Part shown: positions 55,628 to 64,000 of the stretch, one piece after another
Position numbering within the stretch: position 1 is the stretch's first letter
Layout of the letters: every line of letters starts with the position of its first letter
From: an uncultured Bacteroides sp.
GTDB lineage: Bacteria; Bacteroidota; Bacteroidia; Bacteroidales; Bacteroidaceae
DNA: 64,000 nt
NCBI RefSeq assembly: GCF_937912035.1
Contig: NZ_CALDPF010000031.1
Coordinates: forward strand, 434,001 to 498,000
Direction of reading: 5' to 3'
The notes under the pieces: model-generated
Databases searched by the model: none
The model's input: only the letters and a program-made list of their open reading frames with translations
What the model was told of the DNA's origin: nothing
Program-made: the position numbers and the translations under genes

Positions 55628-57988
55628 ATGCATCGTATCATTTATTATCTTACTTTTCTTTTTACTATAATATATCCTGTAGTAGTAAATGCCTCAATAC
55701 CCCAGAAACAGATAGTCCTAAGTTGGAAAGCACAGGGAATCCTATCAGGCAAAAAAATATTGTATATAGAGCGTAAACAATATCCAGGCGATCATCATAA
55801 TACGGAAACACTGTTTATGGCTGGTGAGTTTAATGAAAACAGTTTTAGTGGTGGAAGTGCAATGAGAGTATTTGATGTAGATACAAGAAAATCTTATACT
55901 TTACTTGAATGTACTGATGGAGTTATACGGGATCCTGAAATCTCATATGACGGCAAGAAAGTTCTATTTTCAATGAGAAGGAATGTAAAAGACTCATATC
56001 ATATATATGAGATGAATCTGGATGGAACTGAACTAATCCAATTGACAAAGGCTGAAAACGTTTCAGATATTGACCCGGCATATTTACCTGATGGTGGTAT
56101 CGTATTTTCGTCTACACGTCAGCCCAAATATTGTATGTGCAATTTGATTATCCAGGCTAATCTATTTAGAATGAACGGTGATGGCTCTAATATTACCCAA
56201 ATTGGTGTAAATACTCTTTTTGAGGGTCATGCATCTATTCTTAATGATGGACGTATATTATACGATCGATGGGAATATGTGGACAGAAATTTCGGAGATG
56301 CCCAAGGGTTATGGACTGTTAATCCTGATGGAACTAAACATTCTATTTATTATGGCAATAATACGGCTTGTCCAGGTGGAGTTATAGATGGACGTCAGAT
56401 TCCTGGAACTGACTTAGTTGTCTGCATTTTCGCCCCTTGTCATGAAAGGCCATGGGGAGCAATGACTATAATAGACCACAATAAAGGTGTAGATGGACGC
56501 AATGCTGTTACACGTATTTGGCCCGAAGAAGCTTTAGATTGGGTTGATAATGGAGATTTAGACACATTCAAACAACTAAACCGTTTCTTTGAGGACCCTT
56601 TCCCAATTGACAAAGAAAACTTTTTGGTATCAAGAACTATTTGGTTTAAACCAGGAGGATGGTTCATTGCTGACTCAAAACAGGGCATATATCTGGTTGG
56701 ATATGATGGTACAGAAGAGTTATTGATTGAAGGGAACGAGAGTTTATTTGATCCTCAAATCATACAACCTAGACCAAAGCCAAACATTATACCATTTATG
56801 CGTAATTATAAAGATTCTTTTGGCCAGTTTTACGTTGAAAATGTATATGTGGGAACTCACATGCAAGGTGTAAAAAAAGGAGCTGTAAAATGGTTGCGTG
56901 TTGTTGAATCACCAGAAAAAAGGACATGGAGCAAAAGTGCCTGGAGTGGTCAAGGAGCACAATATCCAGGTATGAATTGGCACAGCTTTGAAAACAAACA
57001 AATATTGGGAGAAGTTCCAGTGGAAGAAGACGGTTCTGTAAGTTTTTATGTTCCTGCTAAAAGACATGTATATTTTCAACTGTTGGATAAGGATAAGAAA
57101 ATGATCCAGTCAATGAGAAGTGGGGTTTCATTAATGCCAGGAGAGATAAACGGTTGTATTGGATGCCATGAGGATAGACTTAGTATTCCAACTCCATCCC
57201 CAAGGCGTCCTACCGCCCTAAATAAAAAACCAGCCGAACTATCAAAATGGATGGATAAGGAACCTTTTAAGTTTTCATTTATGGAGCACGTACAACCTAT
57301 ATTTGATAAACATTGTGTTAAATGCCATGACTTTGACTTAGAAAACCGTAAAAAGCTTGTCCTTGCTGGAGATATGACTCCTTTTTTCAATACTGCATAT
57401 ACTAATTTATATGTAAATAAAATTATCAGCCTTGTAGGTGGAGGTCCAGCTGATATACAGCAAGCATACTCCTGGGGAAGCCATACCAGCAAATTGACAA
57501 AGATTATAGACAATGGCCATAAAGGAGTAAAACTGACTCCTAAAGAAAAAGAAATAATTTATACATGGATGGATTTAAATGGTGTATATTATCCTGTATA
57601 TGAATCTGCCTTTTTTGAGACTTTGTCCGGAAGATGTCCTTTATATGATAACGAAATTCAGCGATTAGCAGAGCTTACTGGAATAGACTTGTATAGTTTG
57701 CGAGATTGCCAACGATCATTACAAGCACAAGTAAGCTTTGACCGTCCTGATCAAAGTATTATATTGGATGGAGTAAGGAAGGATAAGGGTAAATATAATG
57801 AGGCTCTACAGATTATAAAACTTGGACAAAAACGTTTGAAAGAAACTCCTAGAGGTGATATAGAAAATGAGCTCGTACCATGTATACAACATAAAGAACA
57901 ACTTAAAAGATACATAGAGCGAGTCTCAAAAAATGAAGAATTTGATGATGCAATCAACTCAAACAGAAAATTATATGACGTAGAATAA
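55628..57988 (+). CDS. Secreted beta-propeller protein with two CxxCH heme-c motifs (HZS-alpha-like)
   Basis: A 786-aa exported protein (signal peptide to about residue 22). Residues about 40-370 hold TolB/PD40-type propeller repeats (RDPEISYDGKKVLFSMRR, DIDPAYLPDGGIVFSSTR, GHASILNDGRILYDRWEY). Residues about 400-500 form a beta-rich linking domain. Two heme-c attachment motifs follow: Cys510-x-x-Cys513-His514 (NGCIGCHED) and Cys563-x-x-Cys566-His567 (KHCVKCHDF), then SWGSHTSKLTKII and TWMDLNGVYYPVYES. This order resembles the hydrazine synthase alpha-subunit-like and planctomycete cytochrome-type proteins. A role in hydrazine chemistry is not implied. As the gene next to a susCD pair it may be an extracytoplasmic redox or binding protein for the imported substrate. 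The hydrophilic C-terminus (680-786) looks helical. Confidence 0.75.
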   Translation: MHRIIYYLTFLFTIIYPVVVNASIPQKQIVLSWKAQGILSGKKILYIERKQYPGDHHNTETLFMAGEFNENSFSGGSAMRVFDVDTRKSYTLLECTDGVIRDPEISYDGKKVLFSMRRNVKDSYHIYEMNLDGTELIQLTKAENVSDIDPAYLPDGGIVFSSTRQPKYCMCNLIIQANLFRMNGDGSNITQIGVNTLFEGHASILNDGRILYDRWEYVDRNFGDAQGLWTVNPDGTKHSIYYGNNTACPGGVIDGRQIPGTDLVVCIFAPCHERPWGAMTIIDHNKGVDGRNAVTRIWPEEALDWVDNGDLDTFKQLNRFFEDPFPIDKENFLVSRTIWFKPGGWFIADSKQGIYLVGYDGTEELLIEGNESLFDPQIIQPRPKPNIIPFMRNYKDSFGQFYVENVYVGTHMQGVKKGAVKWLRVVESPEKRTWSKSAWSGQGAQYPGMNWHSFENKQILGEVPVEEDGSVSFYVPAKRHVYFQLLDKDKKMIQSMRSGVSLMPGEINGCIGCHEDRLSIPTPSPRRPTALNKKPAELSKWMDKEPFKFSFMEHVQPIFDKHCVKCHDFDLENRKKLVLAGDMTPFFNTAYTNLYVNKIISLVGGGPADIQQAYSWGSHTSKLTKIIDNGHKGVKLTPKEKEIIYTWMDLNGVYYPVYESAFFETLSGRCPLYDNEIQRLAELTGIDLYSLRDCQRSLQAQVSFDRPDQSIILDGVRKDKGKYNEALQIIKLGQKRLKETPRGDIENELVPCIQHKEQLKRYIERVSKNEEFDDAINSNRKLYDVE

Positions 57989-58048
57989 ATCATGGAGGAT
58001 GTAACTTCCAAACAATTTATATAAAAGTCTGTATTTTCAAAATATAAT

Positions 58049-58094
58049 AAGCCAACTAATTCTCAACTCCAAAGCATTAAGAATTAGATGGCTT
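58049..58094. terminator. Bidirectional hairpin between convergent genes
   Basis: 15-base arms (58049-58063 and 58080-58094, AAGCCAACTAATTCT type) pair with one mismatch around a 16-nt loop between the convergent heme-motif gene and HTCS regulator 2. It is followed by TTACTTT on the plus strand and flanked by A-rich DNA on the other side, so it could end both transcripts. Confidence 0.65.
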
Positions 58095-58128
58095 TTACTT
58101 TAACATGACTACATGTAATAACTCATAC

Positions 58129-61100
58129 TCAATTATTATCTGAAGTTTTCTTTTGAGCTATATAATCTTTCGGCGACATTCCATAATGCTGAATAAAGCA
58201 GCGTGTGAAGTAGCTAGGGCTAGAAAAACCAAATTCATATGCTACATCAGATATACGAACATTATCAACTTTAAGTAACACCGTCGCTGCATGTTCTATT
58301 CTGGCAATACGTATATAATCGTTAGGAGAAACATTCAATAAGGCTTTCATCTTTCTGAAGAAAGTTGTCTGACTCATCCCCAATTGTTCGCATAAGAACG
58401 TTATATTCAGTTTATCACTTGATATATTTTCTTCTACCAGTTTCTGGAACTTATCAACCAACATGCTATCTGACTTATTAACAAGTTCATCAATCTTAAC
58501 TGATACCTGCGATGAAAAATGTTTCTCTGCGTCTTTACGTTTTTTATCAATAATAAGATCAATCCTTGCCAACAAATACCTCATAGAGAAAGGTTTCTCA
58601 ATATATTCCTCTGCGCCCGCCATATATCCTTCCAATCTTGCTTCCACGGTATTCTTTGCAGTCAGCATTACTACCGGTATACCACACAGTTCAATCCTGT
58701 TCTTTATAACCCTACATAACTCGCACCCATCCATCCTTGGCATCATCACATCAGTTATTACTACCGATACAGGATATTTCTCTATAATTCCCATTGCAGA
58801 AATACCATTTGAGGCAACAAATACATTATACTTTTCTGACAATGTTTTTTTTAGGAAGTTACGTAATTCTGGTTCATCTTCAACTACCAAAATATTTACT
58901 TTAGATTCATCCGATGTTTCTGCAAGAATCAAATCATTATCTTCTTCATCCGTTACTGACTCGATAGAAAATACCATTTGTTGCTTTAAAGGCAATGTCA
59001 AACGAAAATTTGTATAATCCATATCATCAATCAATTCCAAACTACCATTATGCATCTCGGCTAACGAACGGCAAAAAGCTAATCCAATACCTGTACCAGT
59101 CTTACTTTCAGCGTTAGCAGTTCTATAAAACATATTGAAAACCTTTGCCCTATCACTTTTATCTATTATAACACCGTCATTACGTACTGATAAATAGAAA
59201 TTATCCCCATCAATACCTAGCTCTATTTTAATTATATGGCTGGAATACTTAACAGCATTATTAAGCATATTACTTACTATCTTAGTAAAAGCCTCTCTAT
59301 CTATTGGAGCCTCAATAGCTATATTATCTAAATTGTCTTCACAATCCAAATTGTTTTCTTTTATTTGAGCAGAAAATCTATAGAGAATACCTTTTAATAA
59401 ATCAGACAAATTGGTTTTCACAAAATTCAACTGCAACTGTTCCGATTCCATCTTACGAAAATCCAGCAATTGTGTACATAGATTTTGAAGACGATCCACA
59501 TTTTTCTCAACCAATAGAAGATTCTCACTTCTATTCAAAGAAAGTTCTTTGTCCAAAGGAGCCTTTATCAGTGTTAGAGGAGTACGAATCTCATGAACTA
59601 TCGTAGTGAAGAAATTAATTTTGGTTTTATATATTTCCTTTTCTGTAGCATCTTTAATTTCCTTTATATGTTCCTTCTGTTTACTATTAATACGTTCATG
59701 CCATTTATGAAGAGAGAAAATAAAAATTGCAAATGCAACCACCATATATATTGTTTTAGCCCACCACGAAAGATAGAAAGGGGGGATAATTTCAATATTA
59801 TATGAAATTTCATTATCTACCCACTCACCATTATAATCTGTTGTCTGAAAACGTACTTTATATTTTCCAGGTAAGAGACTGGGATATGTAAAACTTGCAT
59901 TACCATTCTGTACATGCCAGCCTCTGTCAATCGGGTCTAAACGATAACGATAGCGCAATGCCCCAGGAGCTGTATATGTAAGAGAACTAAAATCAAAAGA
60001 CAAAGTATTCTCCGTATAATTAATATCATATACACCTTCATCGGCATTATATATGGTGCGTTCCATGTTCACTCCCATACACATAAGTTTCGACAATTGA
60101 GGTTTTGGCACTATATTACTTGGGAGAAACAATGTGGGATCAAAACATGTAAAACCATTTATTGTCCCAAAATGAATTATACCATTATCATCTTTAAAAG
60201 AGGAACTGACATTAAACCTGTTTTCAGGCAATCCCTCCAAAGTTGTAAAAACATACGAAGCATGTGTTTTAGGATGATAACGAACCAACCCATAGGCTGT
60301 AGATATCCAAAAATATCCTTGGCCGTCTTCAACAATACGGTATGCAAAATTAGTTGACACACTTTGTTCTGAGATAACATGGTTAATAAAACAATTTCTT
60401 GATTCATCAAGACGAGATATACCCAAGGATGTTGCAACCCATATTTCATGGTTAGTGGTCTCCATTACAGACTGTATTGTGCCAGTATTCAGTGCATATT
60501 TAGTCAATTTATTGTCTGGAGATATGCATGCAAGTTCATTTGTACATACAGCCCATATATTACTCCTGCTATCCTGATATAGTTGACTACAAGGTCTTAT
60601 TTCTTCATACAAATCACTAAAACGTTTGTTTTCCTTTTCATATACCTGGACACCTTTATCAGTTGCAATCCATATATCACCTGTATTTGTTTTCAATATA
60701 GAAAATACGAAATCAGACTTAAGATTACTCTTATTGTCATCTGATGAAAACGAATATACTACCTTCTTCTTCTTGATGTCGAACAGTTCTATACCATTGT
60801 CAAAACTTCCACACCAAAGAATACCATCATCGCAACATAGTCCATGGATATTATTGTTATTTAAGCCATTACCTTTTGAATAATTCTCAAATCTGTTTTC
60901 TGAATAAATAAAACGACTAACACCATAGTCTTCTGTTCCAATCCACAGATTACCTTCATTATCCTTACAAAATTCACGGATTACTGTTCCTTCCAAACCT
61001 GGATATTTTTTACTCGGCTTATAGCTATTAAATTTACATTGTACGTTTGGAACGTATGATAAACCTCTAAAGTAACTTCCACACCATACTCCTCCTTCCC

Positions 61101-61992
61101 TATCCTTGAAAAAAGAATATATTGCGTGGTCTTGAATTGCATAGATATCGTGAGGATCCTTTTCCCAATGATAAACCTTATCTTCATCAATATTATAAAT
61201 ATATATACCATTTTCTGTTCCAATCCAGAAAGTTGACGGATCATAACACATTATATCTCTAATGTAATTTTCCTTAATGATCTGCCTAAAACTATTCGAA
61301 TTCACATCATATATCCACAATCCCTTTGATTTAGTTCCTACAAGTATAGTATTATCATTTACAGCATACAAATTATTTATATCACTTATAGTTGAAGGTA
61401 TATCATATTTTATATATGCTATATTTCCTTCACCAATAGACATTCGAACAAGCTGTTTATCTTCAATGACTCCCCAGATATAATGATCAGACTGTGAGAA
61501 TCCTATACTTACAGGCGCTTCAAGCAATGACATTCTCTCTGTTTTAACATCATATCTAGCAAATCTGTCATAGTAGTTAAACCAAAGATTACCAAGACTA
61601 TCAATTAAAGGCATATTAAATGTTCGCTCATAAGATATAGGATTCCTGTATAAATCCCCAGACTTAAGATCATATATATATCCATTACTAATCCATAATT
61701 TATCTTTATCATAAACCATTACCCATGGGGTGTATATTTCAAGTATATCACGAAAATCCGGAAGAATTTCCGACAGTGCTATTACTTCATTTCCATCAAA
61801 CCTATATACTCCTCTTCCTGTAGCCAGCCATATATACCCTCTCGAATCCTGGTCTATATTTAATATTGTAGTCTGAGGAAGATTTAACTCATCATAATAA
61901 CAACGGAAAAATGTAGCACTATCTTTACCTGATAGCAAACATGGTAAAATAGATATTAAACACGTTAACAAAAATACTTTCATAGTTTTCAT
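58129..61992 (-). CDS. Hybrid two-component system (HTCS) regulator 2
   Basis: A 1287-aa HTCS regulator with the same domain order as the one at 24228-28091: signal peptide, propeller repeats (GYIWLATGRGVYRFDG, GNLWIGTEDYGV), Y_Y_Y domain at about 660-745, membrane segment near 750, HisKA His near 800 (TTIVHEIRTPLTLIKAPLDKEL), HATPase (GTGIGLAFCRSL), receiver Asp near 1080 (VITDVMMPRMDG) and AraC helix-turn-helix at about 1190-1285. The kinase and DNA-binding parts are almost the same as in regulator 1, while the periplasmic sensor has drifted more, so the pair probably senses related but not identical ligands. It is convergent with the susCD-heme gene series, its probable target, and has a strong promoter of its own. 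Confidence 0.95.
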   Translation of the reverse strand: MKTMKVFLLTCLISILPCLLSGKDSATFFRCYYDELNLPQTTILNIDQDSRGYIWLATGRGVYRFDGNEVIALSEILPDFRDILEIYTPWVMVYDKDKLWISNGYIYDLKSGDLYRNPISYERTFNMPLIDSLGNLWFNYYDRFARYDVKTERMSLLEAPVSIGFSQSDHYIWGVIEDKQLVRMSIGEGNIAYIKYDIPSTISDINNLYAVNDNTILVGTKSKGLWIYDVNSNSFRQIIKENYIRDIMCYDPSTFWIGTENGIYIYNIDEDKVYHWEKDPHDIYAIQDHAIYSFFKDREGGVWCGSYFRGLSYVPNVQCKFNSYKPSKKYPGLEGTVIREFCKDNEGNLWIGTEDYGVSRFIYSENRFENYSKGNGLNNNNIHGLCCDDGILWCGSFDNGIELFDIKKKKVVYSFSSDDNKSNLKSDFVFSILKTNTGDIWIATDKGVQVYEKENKRFSDLYEEIRPCSQLYQDSRSNIWAVCTNELACISPDNKLTKYALNTGTIQSVMETTNHEIWVATSLGISRLDESRNCFINHVISEQSVSTNFAYRIVEDGQGYFWISTAYGLVRYHPKTHASYVFTTLEGLPENRFNVSSSFKDDNGIIHFGTINGFTCFDPTLFLPSNIVPKPQLSKLMCMGVNMERTIYNADEGVYDINYTENTLSFDFSSLTYTAPGALRYRYRLDPIDRGWHVQNGNASFTYPSLLPGKYKVRFQTTDYNGEWVDNEISYNIEIIPPFYLSWWAKTIYMVVAFAIFIFSLHKWHERINSKQKEHIKEIKDATEKEIYKTKINFFTTIVHEIRTPLTLIKAPLDKELSLNRSENLLLVEKNVDRLQNLCTQLLDFRKMESEQLQLNFVKTNLSDLLKGILYRFSAQIKENNLDCEDNLDNIAIEAPIDREAFTKIVSNMLNNAVKYSSHIIKIELGIDGDNFYLSVRNDGVIIDKSDRAKVFNMFYRTANAESKTGTGIGLAFCRSLAEMHNGSLELIDDMDYTNFRLTLPLKQQMVFSIESVTDEEDNDLILAETSDESKVNILVVEDEPELRNFLKKTLSEKYNVFVASNGISAMGIIEKYPVSVVITDVMMPRMDGCELCRVIKNRIELCGIPVVMLTAKNTVEARLEGYMAGAEEYIEKPFSMRYLLARIDLIIDKKRKDAEKHFSSQVSVKIDELVNKSDSMLVDKFQKLVEENISSDKLNITFLCEQLGMSQTTFFRKMKALLNVSPNDYIRIARIEHAATVLLKVDNVRISDVAYEFGFSSPSYFTRCFIQHYGMSPKDYIAQKKTSDNN

Positions 61993-62017
61993 TTATTCAT
62001 CAATTCTATATTCAAGT

Positions 62018-62049
62018 CAAAAGTAATAATCTCAATAATTATGAGCAAA
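62018..62049 (-). promoter_or_regulatory. Promoter of HTCS regulator 2
   Basis: On the minus strand a TTTG (62046-62049) and TACTTTTG (62018-62025) are 20 bases apart, a full match to the Bacteroidetes primary sigma consensus (TTTG, 19-21 bases, TAnnTTTG). The expected start of transcription is about 20 bases before the ATG at 61990-61992. This is the best promoter in the window and fits steady, low-level expression of the sensor. Confidence 0.75.
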
Positions 62050-62241
62050 TCTACAATAAAATATATTTAATGTTTGGAAGAAAATAAATACATATTGGAA
62101 GAATAATGAAATTTTACAGATATTAAATTCCCATTTATCCATAATAAGGGAGTTTTTGAAAAGCATTTAAAAAAATATATAAACCTATTAGAAGAAAATA
62201 TATAGACATTTGCATTATACTATATTTAAATTTTTATATCT

Positions 62242-63222
62242 ATGGAATTAAACATTATTGAATTATTAATTGCATTTGCAGGGGGGATTTTTGGGGCTGC
62301 CATAGGCGCCTTCCCCGTTTGGGTATTATGTGGGTTGGCTGTACTGATTGGAGCTACAGTAAATCTTACTTCCGGTAATCCGGATTTCATGAATCTAGTT
62401 GCATGGGGCATCTTTCTTGGTCCTCATACATCATTTGCAGGTGGATGTGCAGCTGCAGCATTTGCAGCAAAGAAAAAACTAATAACAAATGGTAGAGACA
62501 TATGTACTGCCCTTGTTGGTCTTAACAATCCTTCAGTACTGTTGGTTGGTGGTCTTTTTGGAATTCTAGGACATTTAATCTTGCTTATTATCAATCTAAT
62601 TCCTAATTACAGTGATACAACATGGACAAATACTATAGCACTTGCCGTAATATTAAACATGTTTATTACTAGATTAGTATATGGAAATACAGGACTGTTA
62701 GGAAAGAAGGAAGGAAAAACAAACAGATGGATACCAACCAATGAACATTCGTGGGTAATATACCAATCAGATTCTCTTCAAATACTACTCTTAGCTATAG
62801 CTATAGGTTCCCCGGCTGCATATATGGCAATAATTCTACCAGGAAGCAGCGGACTCATATTTGGGTTTGCAACTGTTGCATACACTTTTATGATAATGGG
62901 TTACAAAATACCTGTTACACATCATATCGCACTCTCATCATCAATGGTCACTGCTACCACAGGAAATATTGCATGGGGAATAGCATTCGGCATTCTTGCT
63001 GCATATATAGGAGAGCTGTGTGCGGCAGCTTTCGTATATCATGGAGATACTCATATTGACCCACCTACCATGGCTTTAGTAATAACGTTTACTATATACC
63101 CGGCTTTGGAATATATAGGAGTATTCGAATACAATGGAATCTTTACATGGATAGTTCCTATTGTTGTTGCCACCGGAGGATTTGTTACATTAAATCAGCT
63201 TCGTAAAATTAAGGAATATTGA
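62242..63222 (+). CDS. Multispan membrane protein of unknown function
   Basis: A 326-aa, very hydrophobic, Gly/Ala-rich protein with about eight to ten membrane segments (for example residues 4-40, 92-118, 128-146, 176-200, 202-225, 236-262, 268-290 and 298-316) and short charged loops (KKEGKTNRWIP). I do not recognise the family. It has no transporter signature I can name; a permease or channel for a small molecule is possible. The start ATG follows a poly-T/A leader. It is divergent from HTCS regulator 2 and ends at a strong bidirectional hairpin, so it is a single-gene unit with no clear functional link to the sugar locus. Confidence 0.7.
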   Translation: MELNIIELLIAFAGGIFGAAIGAFPVWVLCGLAVLIGATVNLTSGNPDFMNLVAWGIFLGPHTSFAGGCAAAAFAAKKKLITNGRDICTALVGLNNPSVLLVGGLFGILGHLILLIINLIPNYSDTTWTNTIALAVILNMFITRLVYGNTGLLGKKEGKTNRWIPTNEHSWVIYQSDSLQILLLAIAIGSPAAYMAIILPGSSGLIFGFATVAYTFMIMGYKIPVTHHIALSSSMVTATTGNIAWGIAFGILAAYIGELCAAAFVYHGDTHIDPPTMALVITFTIYPALEYIGVFEYNGIFTWIVPIVVATGGFVTLNQLRKIKEY

Positions 63223-63232
63223 ATTAGTAAAT

Positions 63233-63279
63233 AACAGAAGTGCCATTTCCTCATACATTGACGATATGGCACTTCTGTT
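63233..63279. terminator. Bidirectional terminator between convergent genes
   Basis: A perfect 14-bp inverted repeat (63233-63246 AACAGAAGTGCCAT and 63266-63279) with a 19-nt loop, followed by TTTATATAG on the plus strand. It lies between the membrane protein gene and the convergent chorismatase-like gene. Its arm shares the 12-mer TAACAGAAGTGC with the hairpin at 2583-2595. Confidence 0.85.
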
Positions 63280-63292
63280 TTATATAGCTATA

Positions 63293-64000
63293 TTAGTTAT
63301 AAGATCTAATTATTGCATATCCTTCCATTTCTACAAGCAAATTGTCTCTACAAATATCTGCATTTACATATATCACCTTTATTGAAGGATATGAAGATTC
63401 TATATATTGTTTAACAAGTCTTATATCATTTGAACGCTTTACATATACTCTTAATGATTTCAATTCTGCATGCCCTTGAATATTGTATTCTTTCAAAGTT
63501 GCATCTGAAAGCAATATCCTAATATTATCCAATGTTAGTTCTGCCTGCTTTCCTGCATCCGTTTCGATTGTCATCTCACCTCGAATGGCAGCAGTTCCTG
63601 ATATATATATCCACCCATCCGAATGAAATGATACAGAACGTGCTCTCTCAAACTTTGGAGTTGTTTTTCCTTTACTACCTACAAGAACCTTGGATGAATA
63701 TTCATAAGCAGCTCTCTGTATTGGGTTATCAACACGATGAGAATACATTTTTGAGCCAGAAAACGCATCTAGTTCTATCTGTATTCCACCTAATTGAGTA
63801 CCTATACCTGTAGCCGCTGGATAGCCATAATCAATAAAGGAATCTCCATAAGTCCTGCTCCTCACATCATTAAACTCCTGATATCTCTGTCTTCCGGAAA
63901 CTTCTTCTCCTGTGATATGCTCTATATAGTTCCACTGACGAACAATATCGCTAATAGTAAAACCTTCACGTAACAGTATGCATGATATTTTTTCCATAAC
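63293..64000 (-). CDS. Chorismatase (FkbO/Hyg5)-like protein of the RidA/YjgF fold, partial
   Basis: The frame is open to the window edge, so the N-terminal part is missing; about 235 residues are visible. The patterns RQWNYIEHITGEEVSGRQRYQEFNDVR, YPAATGIGTQLGG and WIYISGTAAIRGE, then a RidA-like end (SLRVYVKRSNDIRLVKQYIESSYP, VNADICRDNLLVEMEGYAI), match proteins annotated as chorismatase FkbO/Hyg5-like or YjgF/RidA family. True chorismatases turn chorismate into hydroxybenzoates or a dihydroxycyclohexadiene acid; whether this one does cannot be seen. It is convergent with the membrane protein and outside the sugar locus. Confidence 0.65.
   Translation of the reverse strand, partial: VMEKISCILLREGFTISDIVRQWNYIEHITGEEVSGRQRYQEFNDVRSRTYGDSFIDYGYPAATGIGTQLGGIQIELDAFSGSKMYSHRVDNPIQRAAYEYSSKVLVGSKGKTTPKFERARSVSFHSDGWIYISGTAAIRGEMTIETDAGKQAELTLDNIRILLSDATLKEYNIQGHAELKSLRVYVKRSNDIRLVKQYIESSYPSIKVIYVNADICRDNLLVEMEGYAIIRSYN

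Noticed and set aside
55628..57988. Hydrazine synthase function
   Set aside because: Only the fold order and heme motifs are similar; no partner subunits or anammox genes are present and the context is glycan uptake.
1..64000. Prophage, conjugative element, CRISPR or RNA genes
   Set aside because: No integrase, transposase, phage, transfer or cas genes, no regular direct-repeat array, and no tRNA- or rRNA-like segment was recognised by reading.

Overview
The window is an accessory carbohydrate-degradation region from a member of the Bacteroidales, most likely a gut Bacteroides, Phocaeicola or Prevotella-type genome. The signs are three SusC/SusD pairs, two hybrid two-component (HTCS) regulators, many secreted or lipoprotein glycoside hydrolases, AT-rich intergenic DNA, and promoter boxes of the Bacteroidetes form TAnnTTTG. 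I read no tRNA, rRNA, CRISPR array, integrase or transposase.

Layout. Positions 1-2447 (-): a hybrid histidine kinase and the start of its response regulator, probably unrelated to the sugar loci. Positions 2709-20242 (-): a tightly packed run of nine genes (DUF1680/GH127-like, a GH95-like protein, GH20, an unrecognised 682-aa protein, GH2, GH3, GH16, GH95 and a thioredoxin-like lipoprotein), most likely one operon ending in a hairpin at 2558-2594. galM (20487-21650, +) is divergent from it. Positions 21740-24153 (-): a heparinase II/III-like lyase followed by a decayed GH88 remnant. Positions 24228-28091 (-): HTCS regulator 1. Positions 28397-33037 (-): a LacZ-type GH2 and a GH29, with a broken second GH29 at 33062-33465. 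Positions 33607-44042 (-): a double susCD operon (SusC, SusD, short SusC, SusD) ending with a second GH16. Positions 44892-49808 (-): a DUF2961/GH172 protein and an NPCBM-containing putative glycosidase. Positions 50405-57988 (+): a third SusC/SusD pair and a beta-propeller protein with two CxxCH heme-c motifs. Positions 58129-61992 (-): HTCS regulator 2, the same length as and clearly paralogous to regulator 1. Positions 62242-64000: a multispan membrane protein and a partial chorismatase/RidA-like gene.

How the parts could work together (inference). The SusC/SusD pairs would bind and import oligosaccharides. The two GH16 enzymes would cut a beta-linked backbone, probably a galactan or poly-LacNAc type. 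GH95, GH29, GH20, the two GH2, GH3, the DUF1680 protein and GH172 would trim fucose/L-galactose, HexNAc, galactose and pentose side groups, and GalM would feed galactose to the Leloir pathway. The mix fits a branched, fucosylated galactan such as an arabinogalactan-protein glycan, or a host O-glycan. There is no sulfatase in the window, which argues against heavily sulfated algal or glycosaminoglycan substrates.

The items most worth a second look are the predicted di-heme propeller protein placed after a susCD pair, the His-to-Thr change in the GH95 active site, the unrecognised 682-aa and NPCBM enzymes, the short SusC in a tandem susCD operon, the paralogous pair of HTCS regulators, and two clearly decaying glycosidase genes that suggest substrate range is shifting.
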